Shown here: positions 22,396 through 34,020 of the stretch, piece by piece
Numbering within the stretch: position 1 is the first letter of the stretch
How the letters are laid out: each line of letters begins with the position of its first letter
Source: Hirudo medicinalis
Lineage: Eukaryota > Annelida > Clitellata > Hirudinida > Hirudinidae
Assembly (NCBI GenBank): GCA_011800805.1
Contig: MPNW01000001.1
Location: forward strand, 13,162 to 77,161
DNA length: 64,000 nucleotides
Direction: 5' to 3'
Notes under the pieces: model-generated
What the model saw: only the letters and a program-made list of their open reading frames with translations
Told to the model about the DNA's origin: nothing
The model's database searches: none
Translations under genes and position numbers: made by a program

Positions 22396-23181
22396 ACTGA
22401 AGCCTTCTACAACACTCCCACCTGCTCACTGACACGCCATTCTCCTGGAATACACTGGATACGCATCCAAAAATCGTGAATCCAATGGAAATCCAGCCGT
22501 TAACCGTAGGTTCTTTGGTGGGTCCGTTATCCTCCCCTCCTTTCGGCAGGGACACCGGGCATATTCCTTTTTTCGACTTACCTGCAATTGAAGTTCCTCG
22601 TGGTGGGTTGCTAACCCAATAGCGAAACTCGTTTCTCCGAGCCGCCATCTGTCTGCCCAGGTTGCCACCAATATTTCCCGGTTGTCATCCGGTCTATTCC
22701 CGGGTGCCAAACGGCCAATGCCTCGGTGAAATACTAAGAAACTCTTACCACGGATCGTACCGACAGTGAATCATCAGGAGTGCCCCCGTCACCGAACGTA
22801 TCGGTCCAAGCTCCTTACGTTCTCGTGAGGTGGGCCATCAGAGGTGCTTTGGCTGGAGAGCACAGAGAAGAGACTTGTGTCATCTACATATTGACGGAAA
22901 GATACTTTGAAAACATCACACAATGCTTAACGAATCGAACGTTTCTAGCAAAAACGCAAACAAAGGAACTAATGTTTGAGTTTATTTGAATTTGTTTTAA
23001 TGCTTTTGCTTTGTATATAACAGCTTGTTTGTTTAAATCAATAAAAACTAAAAAAAAAAAAATGTCAACCAGTAAAAAGTAGATGTTTGCCATACCAACT
23101 TTATTGCTGATGACAATAGTTATAATATTTTCTACCTTAAATTTTAATAATAAAAATCGTCAATAATCAATCACTTTATAT
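22396..23181. other. repeat-rich stretch downstream of SNW1
   Basis: Relatively GC-rich from 22,300 to 22,870. Open frames here overlap on both strands and match nothing I know. The 22,990-23,180 part is AT-rich and probably the 3' untranslated or downstream region of SNW1. Confidence 0.3.
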
Positions 23182-25203
23182 TCAGTTCTTTTTTGTTTTT
23201 TTCGAAGACTCCTGTTTATTCCTGTCTTCAAAATCTTTCCTCTTTTGACCTTTTTTGGCATCATCCAAGAACTTATTCAATCCAAATGGATCGTCATCTT
23301 TTTCAAACTGCACTGGTTCTCTAGTGCCACCATAGCCATCAGTAGCTTTAGGCGCTTTGTACATGGCGTTGGCAAAATTTCTATCACCGCCCCATGGTGC
23401 ATCATAAACATCATATCTTTCGTCTTCTCCACCTGCGAAGCCAGAATCAAGTCCCCTCGATTGATTAAAGAGCCTTTGATCATACATGCTGTCCTCACGA
23501 GTGCCTGCATTTGGAAGTCCCAAAGCAATCTTTTCACTAATGTCTCTTTCTCTCTCACGTTGTAGTCGATTTCTTTTCTCTGGAGCAGCTCTGGCAATAT
23601 TCCTCTCCCTTTGTCTTTCTCTGGCAAGGTCCTTTCTTAGTTCGTCTCTAGTCTCAGCTTCCTTGTTATGTGTTTTGGCAATGCCAGAGCGTTGCTCCCT
23701 TGCCTCATTGGCCAACATCTTTAGTCTCTCTTCTCTTTGTTCCTTCTCCTTAAGATGAACCTTCTTCTCCATCTGTGCCCTCGTATCAATTGCTTCTCTG
23801 GCTTTCCTCTCAGCAATGACAAGAGATTCAGCCAACTTAGCAAATCTTTCACCAGCATGCACTAGCTGCAGTCCTCTGCCATCTGCTGCCAATCTTTTGT
23901 CCAGAGGAATTGTATAGCCTTTTGCATTTTTCCAATTAGATATGCAAGGAGGTATTTTCCATTCTTGCTGCTCCTTAACAGAGATTTTCTTGTTCGGAGA
24001 GTGAAGGACAGGAGCAGGAGGTGAAGGTTCAGCACGGGGAATCTTTTTATTTGTCCTGAATTTGGGTGGCTCCATTGGATCTACTTGTACATCATGAATC
24101 TTAATTATACTTTGTTTTGCTCCTGAGTTGAAAGCTGATCCTTGCTGTGCAGGTGTATACCTCATATAGACAGCATTGCCCTGTTTCTCCGCTGTTTTAA
24201 CAGGCATTGCAGCATTTATTCTTTCAGCCACAATCTTTTGTAATGCAGAATTGGTTTTCTCCAAATCCTGATAAAAATGACACAACAAAAAAATTAGTAT
24301 TTGAAAAAGCATATAGTGATAGATTACCAGTATAATAAAGTCATATGTAATAAGTTAAACATAAAATGGAATGTCATTCAAATAATCTGCTGCCAAACAA
24401 TAAAAAGTTATGCTAACCTCCTTCAGGTCCGATTCTTCGGGTCTTAAGAGTGATTTGTCATTCACATCCAAAGTCTTGGGTAACAAATCAGTGGCTTTTG
24501 AATATATAATTTTGTCTGTTCTTTGTCCAATCCTAGTAAGTGATTCATATTTAATTTTGCCTTCTGCATCAACTTGTTTTGCAATGGCATTGCTTGTTGA
24601 TCCCTTTTTTCCAATGCCCATCCAAGGGGGAACTGAGGCATATTTATTTCTGGAAACGCACCTCCATCACCATAATCCTTAAACAATCAAAACAAATTTA
24701 AGACCAAATACATAATTAGGTGCAATTTTAAACAATATAAAAATGATCTCCCAAAGGTTTATATCATTACCTCTGGTTTCCTAGGGATCCAGCCCTTTCT
24801 TTGGCCATAAGGTGGACAAATGTCAACTTCAACAACAGGCACTAATCTTGATGATGGCTGTGGTCTACCTTCATCATCAACTTGATGAACAGGAGTTGGT
24901 AATATTCTGCGACAAAAAGTTATTGTAATTAAATTGAGCTAAAAATAAAAAAAAGTAATAACACCCCGCAATGGTATGCTTATTTTAAAATTTCGATTTT
25001 CTAGAAAATATCAATCAACAACAAATTTAAAATGGACTACATTATCTCTGACCTGCATATATCACACAACACAAAATAGCGTAAATCATCCTACTCCGTT
25101 ATTTCAACAAGAGTAGAAGCAGGTATTTGAGAGCCCAATTAGTTTGAATTGTAAAACATTGAAATTTGAAATTTTGTGGAACGAACTTTTTTAGGGGATC
25201 CAT
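23182..25203 (-). CDS. SNW1/SKIP, spliceosome and transcription co-regulator
   Basis: Exons: 25203-25187 (start, MDPLK), 24906-24771, 24677-24418 and 24267-23182 with the stop. The product would have about 499 residues (human about 536). The PPYGQRKGWIPRKPE block, DYGDGGAFPEINMPQFPLG, IPPCISNWKNAKGYTIPLDK and LDSGFAGGEDERYDVYD are SNW1 hallmarks; a long Arg/Glu-rich helix lies between. SNW1 is a core spliceosome protein that also binds nuclear receptors and Notch complexes. In exon 3 the frame changes near 24,615-24,625: it reads FPLG in one frame and then MGIGKKGSTSNAIAKQ in another. The exon is 260 bases and needs 261 for the phases to work, so one base is missing, most likely an assembly or sequencing error in a single-copy essential gene. 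The first exon is inferred from phase and a GTTCGT donor. Confidence 0.92.
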
Positions 25204-26199
25204 GCTTTTCCAATGTCCTATAATATCAGTTGAATTGCTATCAACGTCCACAAACACCAGCTTCAAACATCAACCATAACAAAGATTCTAAACTTACATT
25301 TTATGTTAAAACGTCTAATTTTAAATTTTTATTTAATTCATTACTTGTTTTATTTATTTTAAATATTTATTATAAATTAAATATTTAGCATGTATTCATT
25401 AGTGATATCAATTAACATAATGTAATAATTATTTAAAGTAAATTAAATTTAAGAAGTCAGGTTTATACTACTACGCCATTTATTTTCTATAGCTATAGTT
25501 ACACTTGTACTAAATGCATATATTTATAAAATAAAATTACTTCTCTGCACTCATTAATATTTATTTAAAAACTGTAACATTTTACAGGATCCAATAATAA
25601 TATTACAAATTAGGGAAACATAACTCATTAAATGTTAGACATCGTCAGTATATACATTGCATTTATTTAAAATCTTCTGGATTTTAATCTTGCAAAATTT
25701 TCAATTACAATATTAAAATTTATAATAATTTTTCTTTCATTAGATTAAATTGCAAGGTTACTTAACATTTCCTGGCTCATATTTGATCTCTGATATGTCT
25801 TTAATAACTTTAATTTGGAGAAACTCCTTTTACAACTAACAATTAATTGTCAAAAATATTCTTGATGTTACAACAATATTAGTGAATCTTTTTTGCTTCT
25901 TCAACTTAATTATCCAGCATAATAAGTCTAAATATGTCCGTGTAGAAAATGCTCTCTTCTGGATGAACTTCTTTAAATAGAGAAATAACGCTAATACGAT
26001 GTACTTCAGCAGTCAAAGATTGACTTATTCATTTACTAGATGTATAGGTCCACAAATATTGCATATTTTTATCAAATTTTTTTTTCACCCCTAAAAATGT
26101 ATCGCCCAGGGCAACTGCCGTTCTGCCCTCCTACGATACGTCAATGTATGTTATACCCCTTACAACCCTAGATGTGATACGCTTTAGAACTGAAAGTTA
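25204..26199. other. AT-rich upstream region of SNW1 with a decayed hAT end
   Basis: No exon is recognised. The 26,100-26,145 stretch (ATCGCCCAGGGCAACTGCCG, then TACGATACGTCAATG) resembles the conserved end of the CACTGGCGTAGCCA-type hAT elements, one intact copy of which is at 34,501. I found no partner end. Confidence 0.35.
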
Positions 26200-26460
26200 G
26201 GCCTCAGAGTGCATATATTAAGTTCACTGCCTGAAGAAGACACCGAGAGTTTTCGTGGCCGCTGTAGGCAACTGGGGTGGACGCGATCGACACAAGAAGG
26301 CCAAAGAGAGCCTCGCAGAGTCGAAGATTGTCGGCTTCCAAGCGGTGCAGTAAACGACATAAAGAAGCCAATGAGAGCTTTCATAGTCGCTCCAGTCCAG
26401 GCACTAATGATTGGCATAAGAAGGCCAGCGAGAGCCTTGCATAACCGAAGATAGCGTTGG
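26200..26460. repeat. degenerate tandem repeat, about three units
   Basis: A roughly 60-67-base unit recurs: AAGAAGGCCAAAGAGAGCCT near 26,294, AAAGAAGCCAATGAGAGCTT near 26,361 and AAGAAGGCCAGCGAGAGCCT near 26,419, each followed by a CGAAGATTG/CGAAGATAGCG-like or TCGCT stretch. Probably part of a retroelement. Confidence 0.45.
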
Positions 26461-26997
26461 GTCCGAAAGGTAAAACCGACAGGGACATCCGGCTGATCAC
26501 CTGATGCGGCCCGCCCCGAAAACGTAAGGAGATTCATAGGGCCGAAACGTCTGAAGACGGGAAACTCTTCTGAAGATCCCTATCGGAGCTCCAAGGCGGA
26601 GTTTTAAGAAACAGGTAATCTTTTGCAAGATTTTCCTGGCTTCCATTAGATCCACTTTTTTTTCAATTCCATTTCAGCTAAATTGCCTTTGTTCATGTCC
26701 GACTCGATTTCACCAGCATCGTCCTTTTCACCCAGTTCTTTCCAAAGTGCTTCCATCAGCCTTTTCTTCGGTTTTCTTTTCGACCGAAACCAGTGAGGCA
26801 ATCGGACACAGAACTGACTCATCAGCGACTACCGTAACCTCTTCGATGCTTTGCAGATTCTTCTCCAGTCCAGCTAAGTTGTCACCTCTGTATCACTTGG
26901 AACCCCAATTATTTTTCCTGAAAATCAATTTTATTATGTTGTTCAGCAGTCGAAGCTTCTCCGATAGTTTCTTTAAGGTTTTCACAATTGTCCATTT

Positions 26998-27264
26998 CTA
27001 TTTTTGCCGGAGCAACAGTTTCTTCAGCGATACGATGTTATGCGGCTTCGTGAAGAGATTATTCATCGGTTCATCTAATTTTTCCAACATTCTTCTGAAT
27101 ACTGGATCAATGAAGACGTATTCTTCTAGGTCATGGCCATTCCATAGCAACCATGACTCAAGACTCTCTCGCAGTTCCTCCACTTCAACAGTCGGATCCA
27201 GATGTCTCTCCCTCAGTTCGCGGTTCAGTTCCCCTCTTCTCAGATCTTCGAGGTATTTGCTCAT
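26998..27264 (-). CDS. unrecognised 88-residue open frame, retroelement gag-like
   Basis: Starts MSKYLEDLRRGELNRELRER, resembling the SAP-like motif used at the N terminus of some retroelement Gag proteins, then ESLESWLLWNGHDLEEYVF. The frame stops after LLLRQK, and further open pieces continue in the same direction with stops. No zinc knuckle is seen. It lies opposite to the LINE piece that starts at 27,402. Probably a relic. Confidence 0.35.
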   Translation of the reverse strand: MSKYLEDLRRGELNRELRERHLDPTVEVEELRESLESWLLWNGHDLEEYVFIDPVFRRMLEKLDEPMNNLFTKPHNIVSLKKLLLRQK

Positions 27265-27401
27265 GGCTTACTTTGAATTCCCTCGTTTTTGGAAATCTCA
27301 CTCGTGACGTTAATGAAATAGACTGAGGGTCCGCAAACTTTGTAAGTTTGTTGAGCAACTAACTATTCAGTGATCCGAACTGAATATTCGAGTTAAGTAA
27401 T

Positions 27402-28440
27402 TGTGTGGATCTTGTCGTGTTAAACACAGAAACGGGTGCACATCTTGCTATAAATGGAAGCTCATCAGCAATTAACGCGGCACTGACCTCCCTTAACAAA
27501 GCTCCCAAGTCGACTTGGAAAGTACTGGATCAGAACCTTAGAAGCGATCATTTCGTAATCCCGATCGTCATAAATGAGCCTGCATTCCGTGAGGAGATCA
27601 GATTATTCATAAACATGAATAGTGTAAACTGACATTCTTTCCAGCTGAGATGTTTCAGCACACTTCATCAGGACTACCATCTGAAGACCTGAAGGAGGAC
27701 TCGGATTATGTCACAGAAAGCATTCTGCAGGCTGCCAGACTAAGTTCTCCTGCTCCAAAATGATGTTTGAAAAGACCGCCTGCACCTTTTTGGAAGGAGA
27801 ATTGCCGGGTAATTAAAAAAAAAAAACAGAAAAAAAAACATCTTCAGAAGAACCAGAGTTCTTATTGGCCAATGGTTTTAAAATATCCATTAATAAGTCG
27901 CAAGCAGCTCTTTTCCGTTGAAACAGGATGGATGCCAACGTCAAGCTCAGTATCGGCAACGAGCTCCTCTCGCTTTCCAATACTGCTACCTGATTGGGCA
28001 TAGTTTTAGACGAAAGGCTAACGCGCAAGCAAAGATGCTTAAAGTCTTAATGCCTTGAGAGCAATCTCTGGCATCCGGCAACAATCAAGGACGTAAAGAG
28101 GCTGATAGACCAAAATGTCCTGCAGTAAGTTCAGACCAGATAGGAAGACAAAGAAGGGAAGTATCACAAGCTAGTGGAGAAAAGAGCGTCGATAAAGAGC
28201 AAATTCCAATGTGCCTCAAGGAGGAACGAGACTTTGATCTCTAAACTCCGACTTGGAAAATGCGCTCTAAATCGAACACCTCTTTACGATGAGGCGTCAT
28301 GCAGGCGGTAAATGCGAAACCTGCCCTCAGGAAGATGAAACTGTCAAACATTTCAAAACCTGCTCCTTCCTGCTCTTAAATGGACTGTCCGTCCCAAACA
28401 AGCCTGGGGAGAGCAATAAGGGGCCAAATAAATCCACTGG
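27402..28440 (+). mobile_element. non-LTR retrotransposon relic (endonuclease tail and C-terminal end)
   Basis: The frame at 27,402 reads DLVVLNTETGAHLAINGSSS, AINAALTSL and LRSDHFVIPI, the C-terminal part of an apurinic-type endonuclease (the SDH[FY]PI block). From about 28,190 the text RNETLISKLRLGKCALNRTP and, after a frame change, CETCPQEDETVKHF matches the C-terminal zinc-finger-like region (E-T-L-x-x-R-L-R-x-G-H...C-x-x-C...T-V-E-H). Most of the reverse transcriptase between is lost. Confidence 0.7.
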
Positions 28441-28624
28441 ATTTAAGTTCGATGCTTAGCAGTACTGCTAACGTGGAACTAATACATCATTTTTTTCTGA
28501 TGTGACCCAACATCTATAACATCATTACGAACTTTTGTTTGTTGTTTAATGTTGATTTTCCTTTGTTGTCTTCTGTAGCGACAGCGGCAGATGACGACGA
28601 CGACGAAGAAAAGGGAAGAATGCT

Positions 28625-28748
28625 GTTGTTGTTTATTAACGTCCGTCACATAACTGGATGATAACTAGTGCTCACGCAACGGGATTAGAATCCATGCTGC
28701 AATCGTGAGATGGCGAAGTCTTAACATTAGACAATGCCGGAGCACAAG
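28625..28748 (-). repeat. SINE family A copy
   Basis: In reverse orientation: the tail TTTATTAACGTCCGTCACAT, TGGATGATAACTAGTGC, then the tRNA-like part with GGGATTAGAATCCATGCTGC and TGGCGAAGTCTTAACATTAG. It is the counterpart of the copy at 9,220. Confidence 0.7.
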
Positions 28749-28786
28749 AGAAGAATGTCATTTATTTATTTGATTGCGTAACTAGG

Positions 28787-28998
28787 ATGATTTGGACTCG
28801 GGAAGGCCCTTCTTACATAGCTACTCAGGACAATGTCCACAAACAAAGGGTGCGAGGTAATAGCGCAACATTCGATCTTGGTAAGTCATCGCTGATAAGG
28901 TTAGGATCAGCACGTGATTATGCTGGATGTGCGATCCTACACTTCGCTGTTGTCCTACTCAAGTTATGCTGAGGACATTAATAAAATGCTACTACTTC
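28787..28998 (+). repeat. SINE family C copy
   Basis: Ends with AAGTTATGCTGAGGACATTA, ATAAAATGC and a (TAC)n-like tail, identical in plan to the end at 21,590-21,625. Its body (GGGTGCGAGGTAATAGCG, GCACGTGATTATGCTGGATG) is not seen elsewhere in the window. Confidence 0.6.
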
Positions 28999-30229
28999 TA
29001 CCGCATAATATTGATTTATTGATTTATTTCTGTAAATACCATCGTAACTTTTTTTTTATTTTCACATTTACTTTTATAATTGTACAATATAATAAGTTAT
29101 GTAACTTCTATACGGGTGGCACAATTAGCGGGAACAGTGTTCCCTTCGGGTGGCCTCTGTGTGTCATCGGAGTTGATTCTTTTTGTTCAAACTCGAACTT
29201 TGATTTATGTTTTTCGTGAATATGAGATAACATCAAGAAATTAATAAATGAAATTCATTTTCCTAGTGACTCTTAGCAAAGGAATGAGAGTGGCGGAGAT
29301 GATCTTGGTATATCTTAGACTTTGGAAGCCTGTTTTCTCTTCAAAAAAGCTAATTCCGTCTAACTTTGCTGAAGATTCTTCCCAGACCATCAAGGTAGCT
29401 CTCCTTAATCTTCTGCAATAAACCTCTTGCTCCATCTCTACATCATGCCAGTAATAGTGGCACCCATTAGGACCATCGATGCTAAATTCTTTTTCATAAA
29501 AAAAAAATTTACTGATTTCCTGTCTTCATTCCAGGCAATGCTGTCTGTCCCCTTTTTGAGGTACGGGAGCTTTTGACGGCATCGATATTTCAATATTTTG
29601 CTCTTTTTCATACATCTTAACACTGTGGAGCACTGTTGTTCAGCTAAAAAATTCCTCCCTTTGACGACTCTCGATTGAGATTTCGTCAATGCTTCTCCGA
29701 GAGTTTTGATCGTCTCCCCCAGGATTTATTTAAATTATATAGCCATATTTGAGGGTATACAATTCATATTTAAGTAAGTTTGGCCGATTAATCAAGTTAT
29801 GCTGAGGACAATAATAAAATACTACTACAGTTATGCAACAAAATGCGGAGCTCTTGAAACACAGTGAAAGGATAATATTATTGTGAGTGTACAGCGGTAT
29901 AAAGCAAGGCTTTATTGATTATACAAATGTTTTTTTATGTCACGCCAATATCAATGTAATCTTAATGAAGAAATAACTGAGATGTCGCAATTTTTATCGA
30001 CGTGTGAAGAGATTTTATAGGTTAAATATAAATAATGTATAAGTAATTTATTTAAAAAATTCATTTAAAAAATTTTCGGATTTGGGATATATCATTTGAT
30101 TCATTTCTTTCGTTTCGACCAGTTCAACAGACATGTGATTATAATCGATGTAATCTGGACATTATTGTTTCGTCGCCTCATTGGTACTGCGCTCGTAGTT
30201 GTTGAGGAATTTTTAGGTTTGCCTTCGTA
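28999..30229. other. intergenic stretch upstream of mucolipin
   Basis: AT-rich. Minus-strand open frames at 29,241-29,435 and 29,438-29,689 show no domain and are probably a decayed element. No promoter motif is called. A SINE C end lies at 29,785. Confidence 0.3.
29785..29828 (+). repeat. SINE family C 3' end fragment
   Basis: CAAGTTATGCTGAGGACAAT followed by AATAAAATACTACTAC. Only the shared 3' end is present, as expected for a 5'-truncated retroposed copy. Confidence 0.65.
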
Positions 30230-33200
30230 ATGGTTTCGTCAAATCATTCAGAATGCGAAAGGAGCGATGATGCGAACAGCTGTGGTATTCGACCATGGTC
30301 GTATGAAGAAGACATATTCAGAAGACGTTTAAAATACTTTTTCATGAATTCTCTTGATAAATTCAGAGCAAAAAAAATTGTTCCTTTTAAAGTTTTTCTT
30401 CAAATTTTCAAAGTATTTATTGTGACATACTTGGTTAGTGGATACTTCAATGTACACAAAGTTTCCAAGAATGTGTTTATTATTTCTATTTCGTGTTATT
30501 TTAGCTTATAGATTTTGGGCAAATACGTTCAAGACACATTGATTTCATTGAATCTTCGAGCGAGGCCTTAAAAAGTTTTTACCTGAAAGATTGGAAAGAA
30601 CCTGATAGCAATGATCTTAATCCATCGTCACTTGATGAACTGCCATATTACACTGTACCAAAATTTTATGAAGCCTTGAATTTTATTGTAGAAAGAGTGA
30701 GTCAAAAATCTTAAATTCACACTTTTGTCACAATATTATGGATTGGATTTCAAACAGCTAAATAATTGTTTGATTCCATCAAATGTCAATGGATGGTATG
30801 CACTGTAAATAGCTGTTACAATTTCTACTATTGTTATTTTGTGGTTTCAACATGGCTGGGTAAAATAAAGGTTTCCAAATGTCAAACTTCATAAAAATTG
30901 TTGGCATAAAATCACTGATTAAGTAGTATTTATTACCATATTAAAAATATATTACAATTTTTTTGAAATAATTGTCTTCAAAGCAATTTCATAATTGTTC
31001 CAGTATCAAATTACAGAAAAGATTGCAATTGGAAATTTTGACTTTGCATCTGAGGACGACAAAGCAGGACCTCTGATTGTATGCATCAAATCTTATGCTA
31101 GGGGAAGCATCTATGCATTCAATTCATCTTTTGATTTCAATTCCACCATTATTAAAGGTTGTTTTTGAATTTGTGGTCACCTGTATTCGTTCCTTAGGTC
31201 TTCTTAACAGTTCTGAAATAATTATTTCAACAATTGTGTGTGAAAATGTATATCTGAAACATTTTTTTTTATTTTAGACTGTTTTCCAGTTCCACTGACC
31301 CTAGATACTTCTGGTAAACTTGACATTGAACATTTTCTTGAAGAAACAAACAGATCAATCAACTTTGATGGGTTCGTACATATTTCACTGTGACATGAAA
31401 CTTGTTAACATGCAATTGCTAAGATGTTGGTTTTTTCAGGCTGATACATGTCACTGCAGAATTTTCATTGAAGACCGTTCATTTGAAATCACTTCGAAAG
31501 TCTTCGGATCCCGATTGTTACCGATTTGATATTTTCGTCAGTTTTAACTTTGTTTTCAGAATTTTTAATAAATATTGCCTTATGTTCAATGTTGCAGTTG
31601 ATAATGTTTCATCTCACTTTAGATTGATTTTGACAATTCAAATCACAATGGGAGAATGGACGCACGATTGAATGTCGACATCGTCGACCTCCAGTGTCAA
31701 GGCTACGTTCTCGTTGACAGAGGTTACACATCATTCTAATCATTTTAGATGCAAAATTTAGGTTATGATTACAATGGCATAAGGAAACTACAACTGTTGC
31801 AAATGCAGGAATTGACAGAAGTGCTTTAATGTCATGGGTGACAGTCTTCATTGTAATGACCTGCTGCTTCTTTTCTGCCCTCTTGTGCATCAGATCCTTC
31901 TATAGAGCCCTTAAACTTCAGAAGGTAACTTCTAAATGATTTACTGATGCAAAGTTTCATGTTTGGACAAGATGATGAGGAAAATGAGTTGAATGAAAAG
32001 CTATTTCTAAGCTGTTTTTATATGTATTTATATTTGGAAATCTTCAAATATATTATTAGAGTTTATTATCCTTTTAATATATTTTGACTTTTAGCAAGCC
32101 ATCGAGTTTTTTGAGAAATATTACCCTGACAAGCCATTAACATTTTCTGATAAACTTGACTTTGTTGATGGATGGTACATCCTAATAATCCTCGACAACC
32201 TGCTGATAATTTGTGGCTGTGCCTTCAAGATCAGCATTGAACTTAAGGTTCTTTACTAGTATATTTTACTTTGTACATTTATATATTGTATCTAAACTGA
32301 AAACATCATTTAACATGTTTTTAATTGTTTTCGATGTTTAATTTTTAAAGGCAACTTCTAATTATGAAGTTTGTGGACTTCTGCTTGGAACTGGGAATTT
32401 GTTTTGTTGGTTTGGTCTGCTCAGATATCTTGCTTTCTTCGATGCTTTCAAGGTTCGTAAAAGATAGGACTGATATTTCATTGTATATTTTATTTATTTA
32501 TGAAATTTTTATAAAAGCTAAGTGAAACTTAAACTGGATTTTAATAATTAAGATGTTCATAGTAACACTTAAGAAGGCTACTCCAACTGTTTTGAAATTC
32601 CTTGCTTGTGCCTTTTTCATATTCATGGGATTTTCAATTGGCGGATGGATTGTGCTTGGGCCGTATCATGCTAAGGTGAATCTAATTTATTCACATGCAT
32701 TGTTCTATTTTCATTGAAATGTCCATTTGGCTCATTAAATACTTATCAAATGTCTTTGCTCTCAGTTTAGAGAATTTGCCACAGCAACTGAATGTCTGTA
32801 CAGCCTTATGAATGGTGATGACCTCTACACAACATTTGCCATCATGGACAAGGTGATGAAGCATTAATATTGCATAATTATGCTATTTAAATTTATTTTG
32901 ATATTCAAATTGATAGCATGTTTTGTTCTGCTATTCATTGTGTAATTTTTATTTTAAACTTTAGGTTTCTTTTGGGGTTTGGCTCTACAGCAGATTTTAC
33001 TTATTTTCATTCATAAGTCTGTTCATCTATGTTATCATGAGTATGTTCATAACAATCATTGGAGATATCTATCAAACTGTTAAGGTGAGTGAAAGTATGT
33101 TTTTCATGTTATTTTTTAGACATAAGGAGACATTATATAATTAATATTCATGATTTAGGAATGTAATCATTTGGATTTTCATATTTTTAAAATTAAAGTT

Positions 33201-34020
33201 TTGTTTAAGTTCAATTGTACTCGTGCTTAACAACATATTTAATTATGGTGAAGATTACGCAGCATCACAGGGTTACAAGTGATCCTCTTAGAAATTGACT
33301 TCACAAACCAATTAAAATTCAATGCAATTGCTGTTTCTAGACCCTAAATTTATTCCAAAATTCCTGATATTTCTTTAGGAATATATTATTTAGCTATTCA
33401 ATTCTGATAATTCATGCTCTTATATGTTCTTGGCCTTTGCATTTTGGTTGAGGATTTGTCAAATGATATGTGCCTTCCAGACCATTACACAAGTTATCTA
33501 TTGAACATGAATTTAATTGCCTTTTAGCATAAAAGGGCTTGACTGAATTCACCATAATTTGTGGCTAGAATGCATGTGATTTGTCTTCTATAGGAAGGGG
33601 GAGATGTTCACAAGAGTCGACTCCACAAGTTTGCGGATGAATGCACTACGGATCCCGATAAACTATTCACGACGCAAGAGTGCAAGAGTGTGACATCAAG
33701 AATTCTTGGTTGCATTAGAAGAGCTAAGTTGTCCAGGTAATGTCTTGTCTGATGTGTTCTCAATAATTTCTGTTTGTTGTTACGGGTTAATGTCCAGTGC
33801 ATAACTAAATGATTAGGATGGTGCTTCCACGACGATGTTTGAATCCACGCTGCCGTCTCAGGAAGCGGACGTCTTAGCTATTGGATTTTTCTGGAATTTA
33901 TTATTGAATTTAATTGATTTTTCTTCTAGATCATTCAAGAGCATGGTGATAAATGAAGATGAAAGTTGTGAGGCTTCTTCTTTTCTTCCGAGTCACACGT
34001 GTACTTATTATGGTTTGTAG
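30230..34020 (+). CDS. mucolipin (TRPML) lysosomal cation channel
   Basis: Fourteen exons: 30230-30433, 30505-30696, 31004-31157, 31278-31371, 31440-31536, 31623-about 31706, 31784-31924, 32095-32247, 32351-32452, 32553-32675, 32766-32852, 32965-33084, 33594-33736 and 33930-34020; about 594 residues (human about 580). The N terminus has the TRPML block EEDIFRRRLKYFFMNSLDKF with its basic lipid-binding residues. The luminal S1-S2 domain keeps four cysteines in VCIKSY, KDCF, DPDCY and LQCQ, plus several N-glycosylation sites. LDFVDGWYILIILDNLLI, FFDAFKMFIVTLKKATPTVL and GWIVLGPYHAKFREF mark S2 to S5. The pore filter is LMNGDDLYTTF. The family releases Ca2+, Na+ and Fe2+ from endolysosomes under PI(3,5)P2 control. 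The C terminus ends TCTYYGL without the usual dileucine. The exon 6 end (31,706 or 31,712) is uncertain. The donors include GTTCGT, GTTCTT and GTTAGT. Confidence 0.95.
33774..33885 (-). repeat. SINE family A copy in mucolipin intron 13
   Basis: Reverse-orientation text GGGTTAATGTCCAGTGCATA, ATGATTAGGATGGTGCTTCC, then TTTGAATCCACGCTGC and GACGTCTTAGCTATTGG, matching tail and tRNA-like head of family A. Confidence 0.65.

Noticed and set aside
22426..22710. Minus-strand open frames of 94 and 112 codons
   Set aside because: GC-rich repeat sequence with overlapping open frames on both strands and no domain; not called as genes.
23245..23758. Plus-strand open frames over SNW1
   Set aside because: They are antisense shadows of the Arg/Glu-rich SNW1 exon.
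26209..26537. Overlapping open frames on both strands
   Set aside because: They translate a degenerate tandem repeat and share no domain with any family I know.
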